Assembly (NCBI GenBank): GCA_039805725.1
Contig: JBDLTT010000046.1
Coordinates: forward strand, 30,556-94,555
DNA length: 64,000 nucleotides
Direction of reading: 5' to 3'
From: Fluviibacter sp039805725
Lineage (GTDB): Bacteria; Pseudomonadota; Gammaproteobacteria; Burkholderiales; Rhodocyclaceae
Below, in pieces: positions 50,146 through 59,233 of the stretch. The notes beneath the pieces were generated by a model. That model had not been told where the DNA came from. It did not search any database and saw nothing but the letters and a program-made list of their open reading frames with translations. A program made the position numbers and the translations under genes. Every line of letters begins with the position of its first letter. The stretch's first letter is position 1.

Positions 50146-51060
50146 ATGGCACTCAGACATTACTTGCAGTTCAGCGATTTCAATCGCGAAGAGTACGAGT
50201 ACCTCTTCGCGCGCACGCGTTGGATCAAGGAGCGCTTCAAGTCGTATCAGCAATACTGGCCGCTGGTTGATCGAACACTGGTCATGATCTTCGAAAAGGC
50301 GAGTACGCGTACCCGTCTGTCGTTCGAGGCTGGCATGCAGCAACTGGGTGGCGCCGCGATCTATCTCAATACACGTGATTCACAGTTGGGTCGGGGTGAA
50401 CCCGTCGAAGATGCGGCACAGGTCATATCGCGCATGAGCGACATCGTGATGATCCGTACCTTCGAGCAGAGCATCGTCGAGCGCTTTTCAACCTACTCGC
50501 GCGTCCCGGTGATCAACGGACTGACCAACGAATACCATCCGTGCCAGATCATGGCCGACATCTATACCTACCACGAGCATCGCGGCGACCTGCGTGGTAA
50601 GACCGTGGCCTGGGTAGGCGATGCCAATAATGTGTGTAATACCTGGTTACAGGCGGCGCGTATTCTCGACTTCAAGGTCAACGTCTCGACGCCACCGGGC
50701 TATGAGCTCGATACAGCGCTGGTCGGTAGCGATCAAGGGCATTATGAGGTCTTCGCCGATCCGATGGAGGCCGCCCGCGGTGCCGACCTGGTCACGACGG
50801 ATGTCTGGACGTCGATGGGATTCGAAGCCGAGAACGAAGAACGCCTCAAGGCCTTTGCCGATTGGCAGGTCGACGATGACATGATGAAAGTCGCCAACCC
50901 GGGCGCCCTGTTCATGCACTGTCTACCGGCGCATCGTGGGGAGGAGGTGACCGCCAGCGTCATTGATGGCCCACAGAGCGTGGTCTGGGACGAGGCCGAA
51001 AACCGCCTGCATGTGCAGAAAGCGCTGATGGAGTTTCTGATGCTGGGTCGGGTCGACTAA
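50146..51060 (+). CDS. argF: Ornithine carbamoyltransferase
   Basis: A cytoplasmic trimeric enzyme that makes citrulline, 304 residues. Carbamoyl phosphate motif STRTRLSF is near residue 49, HPCQIMADI is present, and the ornithine site HCLPAHRGEEV is near 256. ATG 50146 follows the argD stop by one base; the frame open to 50086 lies inside argD. Part of the argDFG transcript. Confidence 0.96.
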   Translation: MALRHYLQFSDFNREEYEYLFARTRWIKERFKSYQQYWPLVDRTLVMIFEKASTRTRLSFEAGMQQLGGAAIYLNTRDSQLGRGEPVEDAAQVISRMSDIVMIRTFEQSIVERFSTYSRVPVINGLTNEYHPCQIMADIYTYHEHRGDLRGKTVAWVGDANNVCNTWLQAARILDFKVNVSTPPGYELDTALVGSDQGHYEVFADPMEAARGADLVTTDVWTSMGFEAENEERLKAFADWQVDDDMMKVANPGALFMHCLPAHRGEEVTASVIDGPQSVVWDEAENRLHVQKALMEFLMLGRVD

Positions 51061-51116
51061 ACCCGGCAGCCAGCAGTTTTTGAAGAATTGTGTTTTAACC
51101 TGAGCGGAAAGCAGCA

Positions 51117-52385
51117 ATGAGCGATATCAAAAAAGTAGTGTTGGCCTATTCGGGCGGTCTGGATACCTCGGTGATCCTGAAATGGTTGCAGGACACCTAT
51201 GGTTGTGAGGTTGTCACCTTTACGGCGGACCTGGGGCAGGGGGAAGAACTGGAGCCGGCCCGCGCCAAAGCGCTGAAGCTCGGCATCAAACCCAAGAACA
51301 TCTTCATCGACGATCTGCGCGAAGAATTCGTGCGCGATTTCGTGTTCCCGATGTTCCGCGCCAATACCATTTACGAAGGCGAGTATCTGCTCGGTACGTC
51401 GATCGCCCGCCCGCTGATCGCCAAGCGCCTCATCGAAATCGTTAACAAGACCGGCGCCGACGCCATCTGTCATGGCGCGACCGGCAAAGGTAACGATCAG
51501 GTGCGTTTCGAACTGGGCGCCTATGCGCTCAAACCCGGCGTTAAGGTCATCGCGCCATGGCGCGAATGGGATCTGCTCTCGCGTGAAAAGCTCATGAAGT
51601 ACGCCGAGTCGCATGGTATCCCCATCGACATGAAGCACAAGAAGGGTGGTTCGCCGTACTCGATGGATGCCAACCTGCTACACATCTCCTTCGAAGGTCG
51701 CCATCTGGAAGACCCGGCCGCCGAAGCCGAAGAATCGATGTGGCGCTGGACGGTTTCGCCCGAGAAGGCACCGAACAAGGCCGAATACATTGACATCGAC
51801 TACGTGAAGGGCGACCCGGTCGCTATCAACGGCAAGAAGATGAAACCGCATGACATTCTGGCCAAGCTCAACGAATTGGGCGGTAAACATGGCATCGGTC
51901 GTCTGGATCTGGTCGAGAACCGCTATGTCGGTATGAAATCGCGCGGCTGTTACGAAACGCCGGGGGGCACGATTCTACTCAAGGCGCACCGTGCCATCGA
52001 ATCGATCACGCTGGATCGCGAAGTCGCCCACCTCAAGGATGATCTCATGCCGCGTTACGCCAGCCTGATTTATAACGGCTACTGGTGGAGCCCGGAGCGT
52101 AAGGCGCTGCAAACCCTGATCGACCATACGCAAGAGCATGTGAACGGCTCGGTTCGTCTGAAGCTCTACAAGGGGAATGTCATCGTCGTCGGTCGTGATT
52201 CGAAGGTCGATTCGCTGTTCGATCCGACGATCGCCACCTTCGAAGACGATGCCGGTGCCTACGACCAGAAAGATGCGGCCGGCTTTATCAAGCTGAATGC
52301 GCTGCGCATGCGTATTGGCGCTAACCGCGATGCCCGAAAGGATGCCAAGGCCGCACCTAAAACCGCATCGCGTAAAAAGGCTTAA
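51117..52385 (+). CDS. argG: Argininosuccinate synthase
   Basis: A cytoplasmic ATP-dependent enzyme joining citrulline and aspartate, 422 residues. The ATP P-loop is LAYSGGLDTSVILKWL, and the citrulline site is ATGKGNDQVRFELG. AENRYVGMKSRGCYETPGG is conserved. It follows argF after 56 bases with an AAAG-rich leader. argH is not present in the window. Confidence 0.97.
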   Translation: MSDIKKVVLAYSGGLDTSVILKWLQDTYGCEVVTFTADLGQGEELEPARAKALKLGIKPKNIFIDDLREEFVRDFVFPMFRANTIYEGEYLLGTSIARPLIAKRLIEIVNKTGADAICHGATGKGNDQVRFELGAYALKPGVKVIAPWREWDLLSREKLMKYAESHGIPIDMKHKKGGSPYSMDANLLHISFEGRHLEDPAAEAEESMWRWTVSPEKAPNKAEYIDIDYVKGDPVAINGKKMKPHDILAKLNELGGKHGIGRLDLVENRYVGMKSRGCYETPGGTILLKAHRAIESITLDREVAHLKDDLMPRYASLIYNGYWWSPERKALQTLIDHTQEHVNGSVRLKLYKGNVIVVGRDSKVDSLFDPTIATFEDDAGAYDQKDAAGFIKLNALRMRIGANRDARKDAKAAPKTASRKKA

Positions 52386-52388
52386 ATC

Positions 52389-52610
52389 GTGGAAGGTACC
52401 TTGTTCGGCTTTACTGAGGAGCAGATTGCCGACTTCATGTCGACTTACGGCGTGGCGGCGTTCATTCTTTTTATGCTCTTCATCATTGCCGAGATCGCCA
52501 TCAAATCGAAGGCGGGCAAGATGGGTACCGCTATCCTGTTTTTTGTACTCGCCTTTGGCATGGTCGGTTATATCGCCAAAGGCATCATCCAGAAACTGTG
52601 GGGGATCTAA
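52389..52610 (+). CDS. DUF2788 small membrane protein
   Basis: A 73-residue protein with two transmembrane helices (VAAFILFMLFIIAEIA and MGTAILFFVLAFGMVGYIA) joined by KSKAGK, matching DUF2788. It starts at GTG 52389, three bases after argG. Common beside argG or nearby genes in Betaproteobacteria. Role unknown. Confidence 0.82.
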   Translation: MEGTLFGFTEEQIADFMSTYGVAAFILFMLFIIAEIAIKSKAGKMGTAILFFVLAFGMVGYIAKGIIQKLWGI

Positions 52611-52922
52611 ATGGCGCAATACGATAATGTATCAGTGGTGAAAGCCGCTAATGTCTATTTCGACGGCAAGTGTGTCAGCCACACAATTCAATTCGCCGAC
52701 GGCACCAAGAAGACCGTCGGCGTCATTTTGCCGTCCTCGCTGACGTTCAATACTGGCGCACCGGAAGTCATGGAAGGCGTGGGCGGTACCTGTCGCGTTC
52801 GCCTCAAAGGCGAGAGCGATTGGAAGACCTACACGGCCGGCCAATCTTTCGACGTACCGGGCAACTCGTCCTTCGAGATTGCCTGTGACGAACCCTATCA
52901 CTACGTTTGCCACTTCGGATAA
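52611..52922 (+). CDS. ppnP: Pyrimidine/purine nucleoside phosphorylase
   Basis: A single-domain cupin of 103 residues, formerly DUF1255, that splits nucleosides with phosphate. Cupin motifs are FDGKCVSHTIQFADGTKKTVGVILP and the C-terminal FDVPGNSSFEIACDEPYHYVCHFG. It starts directly at the preceding stop (TAAATGG). Confidence 0.9.
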   Translation: MAQYDNVSVVKAANVYFDGKCVSHTIQFADGTKKTVGVILPSSLTFNTGAPEVMEGVGGTCRVRLKGESDWKTYTAGQSFDVPGNSSFEIACDEPYHYVCHFG

Positions 52923-52927
52923 TCGCC

Positions 52928-53419
52928 ATGCCCAGTTTTGACATTACTTCCGAAGTCGACATGGTGTCGCTCAAAAACGCCGTCGACGTCGCCAATCGTA
53001 AGATCACCAACCGTTACGACTTCAAGGGCTCGGACGCCAAGGCAGAGTTGAATGAGAAGGACAAGACCATCGTCCTGCACGCCGATAACGATTTTCAGCT
53101 GGATCAGATGCAGGGCATTCTGCTGCCGGAGATGACTGGCAAGGGGATCGACGTGCGTTGCCTGGAGCATGGTGCGATCCAGAAGGTCAGCGGCAACAAG
53201 GTCAAACAGGATCTGAAGGTGCGCGTTGGCATCGAGCAGGCGCATTCCAAGAAAATTGTGGCCATGCTCAAGGATTCGAAGCTGAAGGTTCAGGCTTCCA
53301 TCCAGGGGGAGGCGGTGCGGGTAAGCGGCGCCAAGCGCGACATCCTGCAGGAAGCCATTGCCCTCGTGAAGGAGGGCATCAAGGATTTGCCGCTGCAGTT
53401 TGGCAACTTTCGTGAGTAG
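52928..53419 (+). CDS. yajQ: YajQ family nucleotide-binding protein
   Basis: A cytoplasmic protein of 163 residues with two ferredoxin-like RNA-binding folds. Motifs: MPSFDITSEVDMVSLKNAVD, NRYDFKGSDAKAEL, and IEQAHSKKIVAMLKDSKLKVQ. Some members bind cyclic di-GMP. The open frame from 52907 lies in ppnP, so ATG 52928 is the start, five bases after the ppnP stop. Followed by a weak hairpin and TTTTTT. Confidence 0.92.
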   Translation: MPSFDITSEVDMVSLKNAVDVANRKITNRYDFKGSDAKAELNEKDKTIVLHADNDFQLDQMQGILLPEMTGKGIDVRCLEHGAIQKVSGNKVKQDLKVRVGIEQAHSKKIVAMLKDSKLKVQASIQGEAVRVSGAKRDILQEAIALVKEGIKDLPLQFGNFRE

Positions 53420-53428
53420 AAACATCCA

Positions 53429-53451
53429 AGGCACCTGCGGGCGCCTTTTTT
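53429..53451 (+). terminator. Probable terminator of yajQ
   Basis: AGGC (53429-53432) pairs with GCCT near 53442-53445 with further imperfect pairing, then TTTTTT. It ends ten bases before the next start codon. Confidence 0.6.
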
Positions 53452-53460
53452 ACTGACGCC

Positions 53461-54099
53461 ATGAGTACGACGCCGAACCAGCTTCGCCGTGCTTTTGCTG
53501 CGCTGCCGCCGGGCGGTGCGCCGACCCAGGGTCAGGTCACGGAAGTTGTGGATGAACCCGTGCCACCGGAGATTCGTGAGCGATTGCAAACGGGTCGCCG
53601 ACCGGCAGCGGTACTGATGCCGATCCTTGGCGCCCAATCGGGGAGACTGCGACTTTTGCTGACGCAGCGCACCGATCATTTGCGTGACCATGCCGGCCAG
53701 ATCAGCTTTCCCGGGGGCGGCTTGAAACCGGGTGAAACCCCGTTAGAAGCAGCACTGCGGGAAGCGGAAGAAGAGATTGGGCTGAACAGAGCCGCAGTCG
53801 ATGTATTCGGGGAAATGCCCCGATATCACACCGGCACGGGGTTCAATGTCTCGCCAATGATCGCCTTTGTCTCCGACGGGGTCTCGCTCAGGCCAGATCC
53901 GGGAGAGGTGGCCGAAATATTCGACGTCCCACTGGACTACTTGATCGACCCCAGAAATTTCCGGCAGGAAACCCGGTTTTATCGAGGTGCCTGGCGCAGC
54001 TTTCTGGCCGTTCCCTGGTCCGGACGCTATATCTGGGGAGCAACGGCAGGCATGCTGGCGCAGCTTTCTCGCATCATCCATGACCAAAAGATTGCATAA
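53461..54099 (+). CDS. Nudix hydrolase, CoA pyrophosphatase-like
   Basis: A 212-residue Nudix protein that probably cleaves CoA or related diphosphates. The Nudix box lies in GGGLKPGETPLEAALREAEE followed by EIG. The CoA-specific upstream motif LLTQRTDHLRDHAGQISFPGG is present, as in the NudL/YeaB type. It starts at the ATG after a terminator. A long N-terminus precedes the fold. Confidence 0.88.
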   Translation: MSTTPNQLRRAFAALPPGGAPTQGQVTEVVDEPVPPEIRERLQTGRRPAAVLMPILGAQSGRLRLLLTQRTDHLRDHAGQISFPGGGLKPGETPLEAALREAEEEIGLNRAAVDVFGEMPRYHTGTGFNVSPMIAFVSDGVSLRPDPGEVAEIFDVPLDYLIDPRNFRQETRFYRGAWRSFLAVPWSGRYIWGATAGMLAQLSRIIHDQKIA

Positions 54100-54192
54100 A
54101 CGGCCGTTGAAATTATGATATCGTGACCGAACGACCCTACTGGCGGTGTTGTCGTGCCAGTAACGCACATTGACTGACAGGCTTCCTGATTT

Positions 54193-55176
54193 ATGAAACT
54201 CGTTGTACTGATTCTTGCATTGCTGATCGAGCAGGTTCGACCATTGCCCTATGCCCGCTTCGTTGGCGCGCCGCTAACGCGACTTGCCAACTGGGTTGAA
54301 AGCGTCTTTGATTCCGGAAACCGTCAGCATGGTTTTCTGGCGTGGCTGCTGGTGGTGGGTGGCGGTGTCATGCTAGCGACGATTCTGGATCTCCTCCTGT
54401 CGAGCATGAATATCCTGTTGGGGCTGGCCTTTGGGGTGCTGGTGCTCTACCTGACCCTGGGATTTCGCCAGTTCAGTCATTCCTTCACCGAGGTGAACGA
54501 AGCCCTTCAGGCCGATGACGTACCCGCCGCCCGGAAAGCCATGAAAGCCTGGAATAGCGAGTGTCCGGATAACGCCAGTTCGGATGAAATCGCCCGCTTG
54601 GCGATCGAGACCGGGGTGCTGGCGTCGCATCGCCATGTCTTTGGCGTACTGGCCTGGTTTGTCGTATTTGGTCCAGTGGGCGCCGTGTTTTACCGCCTGA
54701 GCGCATTTCTGGCGACGCACTGGAATGGTAGCGACCGCAAGGATGATGAAGTGGTGGGGGAGCACGCGGCCGAAGAGGTGCAGGTCAAGCGACGACAGTT
54801 CGGCGCCTTTGCCCGCCAGGCCTTTGCGCTGGTGGATTGGCTGCCGGCCCGCATGACGGCCGTGGCCTTTGCCATCGTCGGCAATTTTGAAGATGCCATT
54901 AACTGTTGGCGTGAACAAGCCGCGACCTGGCGTGATCACACCGCTGGTGTGATTGTTGCTGCGGGCGCTGGTGCGCTGGGCGTCAAGCTGGGCGGCCCAC
55001 TGAGCGAATCCCCGGTGATCGAAGACGAGGTTGTTTCGGACCGCCCGGAAATCGGGGTTGGCGAAGAGGCAACGCCAGCAGTTTTGCCGTCGGCCATTGG
55101 ACTGGTCTGGCGCGCTTTGATTTTGTGGGTGATACTACTCGCAGTTGTTGGGCTCGCCGCCTGGGTGGGCGTTTGA
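54193..55176 (+). CDS. CobD/CbiB-AmpE family membrane protein
   Basis: A 327-residue protein with four to five membrane spans, including MLATILDLLLSSMNILLGLAFGVLVLYLT and a C-terminal VLSVIGLVWRALILWVILL-like region. The core LTLGFRQFSHSFTEVNEALQ and the VFGVLAWFVVFGPVGAVFYRLS motif fit the CobD/CbiB superfamily as seen in Betaproteobacteria. There are no cobalamin genes nearby, so a role in signalling or cell-wall sensing (AmpE-like) is also possible. Function not assigned. Confidence 0.75.
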   Translation: MKLVVLILALLIEQVRPLPYARFVGAPLTRLANWVESVFDSGNRQHGFLAWLLVVGGGVMLATILDLLLSSMNILLGLAFGVLVLYLTLGFRQFSHSFTEVNEALQADDVPAARKAMKAWNSECPDNASSDEIARLAIETGVLASHRHVFGVLAWFVVFGPVGAVFYRLSAFLATHWNGSDRKDDEVVGEHAAEEVQVKRRQFGAFARQAFALVDWLPARMTAVAFAIVGNFEDAINCWREQAATWRDHTAGVIVAAGAGALGVKLGGPLSESPVIEDEVVSDRPEIGVGEEATPAVLPSAIGLVWRALILWVILLAVVGLAAWVGV

Positions 55177-55208
55177 TTCCTATAAAAATGTAGTTGGGAG
55201 ACATAAGC

Positions 55209-56393
55209 ATGAGCAAAGACGTTGTTGTATTGAGTGCAGTTCGTTCGGCCATTGGTGCTTTTGGTGGCTCGCTGGCGGATATGGAGCCGTGTGAACTGGC
55301 CGGCGCTGTGATGAAAGAAGCGGTCGGCCGTTCAGGTGTCGACCCCAAGGCAATTAACTATGTGACGGTGGGTACGACGATGCCGACCGATTCGCGTTAC
55401 GCCTACGTGTCGCGTGTCGCATCGATCCAGGCCGGTCTTTCAATGGATTCTGTCGCCATGCAGGTGAGCCGCCTGTGTGCTTCGGGTCTGCAGGGGATTG
55501 TGACCTCGGCCCAGAACATCCTGCTAGGCGATTCGGATTATGCTATCGGTGGTGGTGTCGAAGTGATGTCGAAGGCCACCTATATGTTGCCGGCCATGCG
55601 CTGGGGTGCCCGTATGGGTGACTCGAAGGCTGTGGACAGCATGGTCGCCGTGCTGACCGACCCGTTCGGTGTCGGCCACATGGGCGTGACCGCTGAAAAC
55701 CTCGCTGCCAAGCATGGAATCACCCGTGAACAGCAGGATGCCTTTGCGGTTGAATCGCAGCGCCGTGCGGCTGCTGCGATCGACGCCGGTCACTTCAAGT
55801 CGCAGATCATGCCTATTGTGAAGCAGACTAAGAAGGGTGAAGTGGTCTTCGATACCGACGAGCACGTCAAACGTGGTACGACCATGGAGTCGCTGGCCAA
55901 GATGAAGCCGGCTTTCAAGAAAGAAAATGGTACCGTCACTGCCGGTAACGCTTCGGGTATCAATGATGGCGCGGCTTTCTTCGTGCTGGCGGATGCTGCC
56001 GTTGCCGCCAAGGCCGGCCACAAGCCGATGGCCCGTCTGGTGTCGTATGCCGTGGCCGGTGTGCCAAACCATGAAATGGGCGAAGGTCCGATTCCGGCAA
56101 CGCAGCTGGCACTGAAGAAGGCCGGTCTGAAGCTGGATCAGATGGATGTCATTGAGTCGAACGAAGCCTTTGCTGCGCAGGCGCTATCGGTCGCCAAGGT
56201 CCTGGGTCTGGATCCGGCCAAGACCAACCCGAATGGTGGCGCAATCGCCCTGGGTCACCCGGTGGGTTGCTCGGGCGCGTTCATCGCTACCAAGGCTATC
56301 TACGAACTGCAACGCGTTGGAGGTAAGTACTGCCTGGTCACCATGTGTATCGGTGGTGGTCAGGGCATCGCCGTGATTTTCGAACGCTGCTAA
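55209..56393 (+). CDS. Acetyl-CoA acyltransferase (beta-ketothiolase), BktB-like
   Basis: A thiolase, 394 residues. The acyl-enzyme Cys is near residue 89 in VSRLCASGLQGIV, His in GGAIALGHPVGCSG and the second Cys in TMCIGGGQGIAVI. RWGARMGDSKAVDSM and FDTDEHVKRGTTME look close to Cupriavidus BktB, used for PHA precursor or acyl-CoA work. ATG 55209 follows GGGAGAC. A TATAAA at 55181-55186 is a possible -10. Confidence 0.9.
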   Translation: MSKDVVVLSAVRSAIGAFGGSLADMEPCELAGAVMKEAVGRSGVDPKAINYVTVGTTMPTDSRYAYVSRVASIQAGLSMDSVAMQVSRLCASGLQGIVTSAQNILLGDSDYAIGGGVEVMSKATYMLPAMRWGARMGDSKAVDSMVAVLTDPFGVGHMGVTAENLAAKHGITREQQDAFAVESQRRAAAAIDAGHFKSQIMPIVKQTKKGEVVFDTDEHVKRGTTMESLAKMKPAFKKENGTVTAGNASGINDGAAFFVLADAAVAAKAGHKPMARLVSYAVAGVPNHEMGEGPIPATQLALKKAGLKLDQMDVIESNEAFAAQALSVAKVLGLDPAKTNPNGGAIALGHPVGCSGAFIATKAIYELQRVGGKYCLVTMCIGGGQGIAVIFERC

Positions 56394-56410
56394 TGTGCAA
56401 GTGCTTGAGA

Positions 56411-56437
56411 AAAACCGCCCCTCGGGGCGGTTTTTTT
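56411..56437. terminator. Bidirectional terminator between thiolase gene and rsgA
   Basis: CCGCCC (56415-56420) with GGGCGG (56425-56430) around CTCG, flanked by A and T runs, so both converging transcripts can end here. Confidence 0.92.
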
Positions 56438-56446
56438 ATGGGCGAA

Positions 56447-57346
56447 TCAGTTGTCCTCTAGTAAGCGGCGCAACAGTGCAAGCCGTGGCACCGTAGCAGT
56501 TTCCGCCGTCACAGCTGCCTGAAGCGCACAGCCCGGATCCTGATCGTGTCGGCAGTCCCGGAAGCGGCAATCCCCCAGATGCGGGCGAAACTCCGGAAAA
56601 GCAAGCAGGATCTGTTCATCGGTGAGGTGTGATAACCCGAAGACCTGCAGTCCGGGCACATCAATAATCGTTGTGTCGGCATCGAGCTGATACGACTGGA
56701 CGGTGGTGGTGGTGTGACGCCCGGTATCCAGAAAATGCGAAATTTCACCAATGGTCGCTTTGGCATCGGGCACGAGTGCGTTGATCAATGACGATTTGCC
56801 CATCCCGGATTGGCCGGTGAGCGCGGTCGTTTGGCCATGGATGTGCTCTCTGAGCTGATCCAGACCCTGGCCACTCAGCGTCGAGGTTTCAACCACTGGG
56901 ATACCGATGCGTGCAAAGACGTTGAGGAGGTTCTCGGCACGGGGTAACAGGTCGGCAAGATCAGCCTTGTTCAGAATGATCGTGAAGTCGATGTTTTCCG
57001 CGGCGCAGGCGACCTGACAGCGGGAGAGCAGTTCCGGATCAAACGAAGGTTCGGTCGCGACCACGAACCAGACCTGATCGACATTGGCGGCGATGGCTTT
57101 CTCTTTAAATTGATCCGATCGCCTGAAGAGGTTACGGCGAAGCTCGATCTCTTCGATCACGGCTTGCGGTTGATTCATGTCACCCGAATTGCCCAGATCG
57201 GTTAAGTGCACGATGTCGTTGACGGCCACGTCGCGTTTTTTGCCACGGGCAATACAATGCCATAATTTGCCGGCCGTATCGCGCGCCACATAATGCCGGC
57301 CATGGCTGGCAATAATCCGGGCGGTAAAGCTAGCGGCCTGCTTCAT
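56447..57346 (-). CDS. rsgA: Ribosome small-subunit-dependent GTPase A
   Basis: A circularly permuted GTPase that matures the 30S subunit, 299 residues. OB fold in the first 80 residues, then NKADL (G4), GQSGMGKSSLINAL (G1) and DVPGLQVF (G3) in the permuted order. The C-terminal zinc motif is CRFRDCRHDQDPGC. It follows the M48 gene after three bases. Confidence 0.95.
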   Translation of the reverse strand: MKQAASFTARIIASHGRHYVARDTAGKLWHCIARGKKRDVAVNDIVHLTDLGNSGDMNQPQAVIEEIELRRNLFRRSDQFKEKAIAANVDQVWFVVATEPSFDPELLSRCQVACAAENIDFTIILNKADLADLLPRAENLLNVFARIGIPVVETSTLSGQGLDQLREHIHGQTTALTGQSGMGKSSLINALVPDAKATIGEISHFLDTGRHTTTTVQSYQLDADTTIIDVPGLQVFGLSHLTDEQILLAFPEFRPHLGDCRFRDCRHDQDPGCALQAAVTAETATVPRLALLRRLLEDN

Positions 57347-57349
57347 GAA

Positions 57350-58612
57350 TTAACAGTTTTTGGACTCAAGATGCGCAATACGCAGCGCGGCAGGTGGGTG
57401 CGAGTCATGAAACAACGAATAGAGGCTGTCGGGGGTCAGGGTTGCCGCATTCTCGCGGTACATCGTCACCAGTGCCTGAATCAACGCGTGCGCCTGGCTA
57501 GACTCGGCGGCGTAAGCATCGGCTTCGTACTCGTGTTTGCGCGATAGCGCGTTACTCAATGGTGAGAGTGGTAAGAGACAGAGCGGCATGGCGAGACTGA
57601 AGAGCGCCAGCGCCGTGGCCGGTGTGGCAATACTGACGCCCAGCCCCTGATAGAACCAGGGGGCTTCCAGCAGTTGAAATAAGGCCCAGAGTAGCGCCAG
57701 GGAGATCAGCGACATGGCCAGCAAGCGTTTGGGGAGATGCCGACGTTTGTAGTGGCCAATCTCATGCGCCAGCACGGACTCTAGCTGGTCGGGTGTGAGC
57801 TGACCGATGAGCGTATCGAAGAGCACGATACGCCGATTGCGACCAAAGCCGGTGAAATAAGCGTTGGCATGGGCGGAGCGGCGAGAGCCATCCATGACAA
57901 AGAGCCCGCTGGTATGAAATTGGCAACGATTCAGTAGAGCATCCAGCTTCGCTTTGTGTGCCGAGTCTGGCATTGGCGTGAACTTGTTAAATAGCGGCGC
58001 AATCAGCACCGGATACAGGAACAGCAACAGCAGATTGAAACCCATCCAGGCCAACCAGGCCCAGATCCAGGTCGTGGCACCGGCGTTTTGCAGCAGCCAG
58101 AGTAAGAGCGAGAGGATGGGTAGGGCAATCAATGTACCGACAAGGGTGCTCCGCATCAGATCGGTGACGAAAAGCGCTGGTGTCATCCGGTTAAAACCGA
58201 AATGGGCCTCCAGACCAAATTGCCGGTAAATCGCCAAGGGAAGATCAATGACGCCGGAAGCGAACCCGAGTATGCCAAGAAAAATCAGCCCGGTGAGCAA
58301 GGAGGCGTGGGTATTAGCATCGGCAGGCAGCAGCGTGATGGCCCATCCGTAGAGGAGATTGATGCCGCCGCCCAGGGTCAGCGCCAGTAGCCAGCCAGTT
58401 TCAACGAGCAACTGAATCTGATTGAGCTGCATTTTAGCCACGGTATAGTCGGCCGCCTTCTGATGATCCGCGAGGCCAATCGCCGCAGAAAATGCCTCAG
58501 GCACCTGGCCGCGATGATGCTTTACCGAGGCAGTTTGCCGCCGACATAACCAGAGCCGGATGATGAGGTTGCAAAGTACGAGTGCCAGGAAGGCGAGGGT
58601 GATATCGGACAT
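57350..58612 (-). CDS. M48 family membrane metalloprotease (Ste24/CAAX type)
   Basis: An integral membrane zinc protease of about 420 residues. The zinc motif HEIGHYKRRH lies after six or seven spans, with the third ligand in KHEYEADAYAAESSQ. The large size and N-terminal hydrophobic region fit the Ste24-type M48A group, which in bacteria has no known prenyl substrate. GTG 58633 is in frame but ATG 58612 is a better start. It lies before rsgA and opposite orn. Confidence 0.88.
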   Translation of the reverse strand: MSDITLAFLALVLCNLIIRLWLCRRQTASVKHHRGQVPEAFSAAIGLADHQKAADYTVAKMQLNQIQLLVETGWLLALTLGGGINLLYGWAITLLPADANTHASLLTGLIFLGILGFASGVIDLPLAIYRQFGLEAHFGFNRMTPALFVTDLMRSTLVGTLIALPILSLLLWLLQNAGATTWIWAWLAWMGFNLLLLFLYPVLIAPLFNKFTPMPDSAHKAKLDALLNRCQFHTSGLFVMDGSRRSAHANAYFTGFGRNRRIVLFDTLIGQLTPDQLESVLAHEIGHYKRRHLPKRLLAMSLISLALLWALFQLLEAPWFYQGLGVSIATPATALALFSLAMPLCLLPLSPLSNALSRKHEYEADAYAAESSQAHALIQALVTMYRENAATLTPDSLYSLFHDSHPPAALRIAHLESKNC

Positions 58613-58678
58613 CGGAAAAGTGACTTGTGACACAATGCCGAATCTTATCGCGAGTAAACGTTCTTAAGGTAATCACGC

Positions 58679-59233
58679 ATGACAATCGATCAACGTCGTC
58701 TGGTCTGGCTGGATATGGAAATGACGGGCTTGGACCCGGCGTCGGACACGATTCTGGAATTGGCCATGGTCGTTACCGATGCGGATCTGAACGTGGTGGC
58801 CGAATCCCCCGCCTGGGCGGTTTATCAGCCGGATGCGGTGCTGGATGGCATGGACGATTGGAATACCAAAACCCATGGCGCCTCGGGTCTGACGCAACGT
58901 GTACGTCAGTCTACGATGAATATGCGCGCTGTCGAGCAGGCGGCAATTGAATTCATGCAGGTCTGGGTAGGCAAGGGCATAAGCCCCATGTGCGGCAACT
59001 CGATCTGCCAGGATCGGCGTTTCATGGCGCGATATATGCCCGAATTAACGACCTGGTTTCATTACCGCAACCTCGACGTCAGTACACTCAAGGAGTTGTG
59101 TCGGCGTTGGCGGCCGGACTTGTCGGCTCAAGTCAATAAAACTGGCGCCCATACGGCGCTGGCCGACATCCACGAATCGATCGACGAACTACGCTTTTAC
59201 CGCGCGCACTTCATCAAGGCTGATCAGGCCTAG
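58679..59233 (+). CDS. orn: Oligoribonuclease
   Basis: A DEDDh 3'-5' exoribonuclease that finishes breakdown of short RNAs, 184 residues. Motif I is LVWLDMEMTGLDP, motif II CGNSICQDRRFM, and motif III HTALADIHESIDEL. It starts at ATG 58679 and its last 20 bases overlap the glycosyltransferase gene on the other strand. Confidence 0.97.
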   Translation: MTIDQRRLVWLDMEMTGLDPASDTILELAMVVTDADLNVVAESPAWAVYQPDAVLDGMDDWNTKTHGASGLTQRVRQSTMNMRAVEQAAIEFMQVWVGKGISPMCGNSICQDRRFMARYMPELTTWFHYRNLDVSTLKELCRRWRPDLSAQVNKTGAHTALADIHESIDELRFYRAHFIKADQA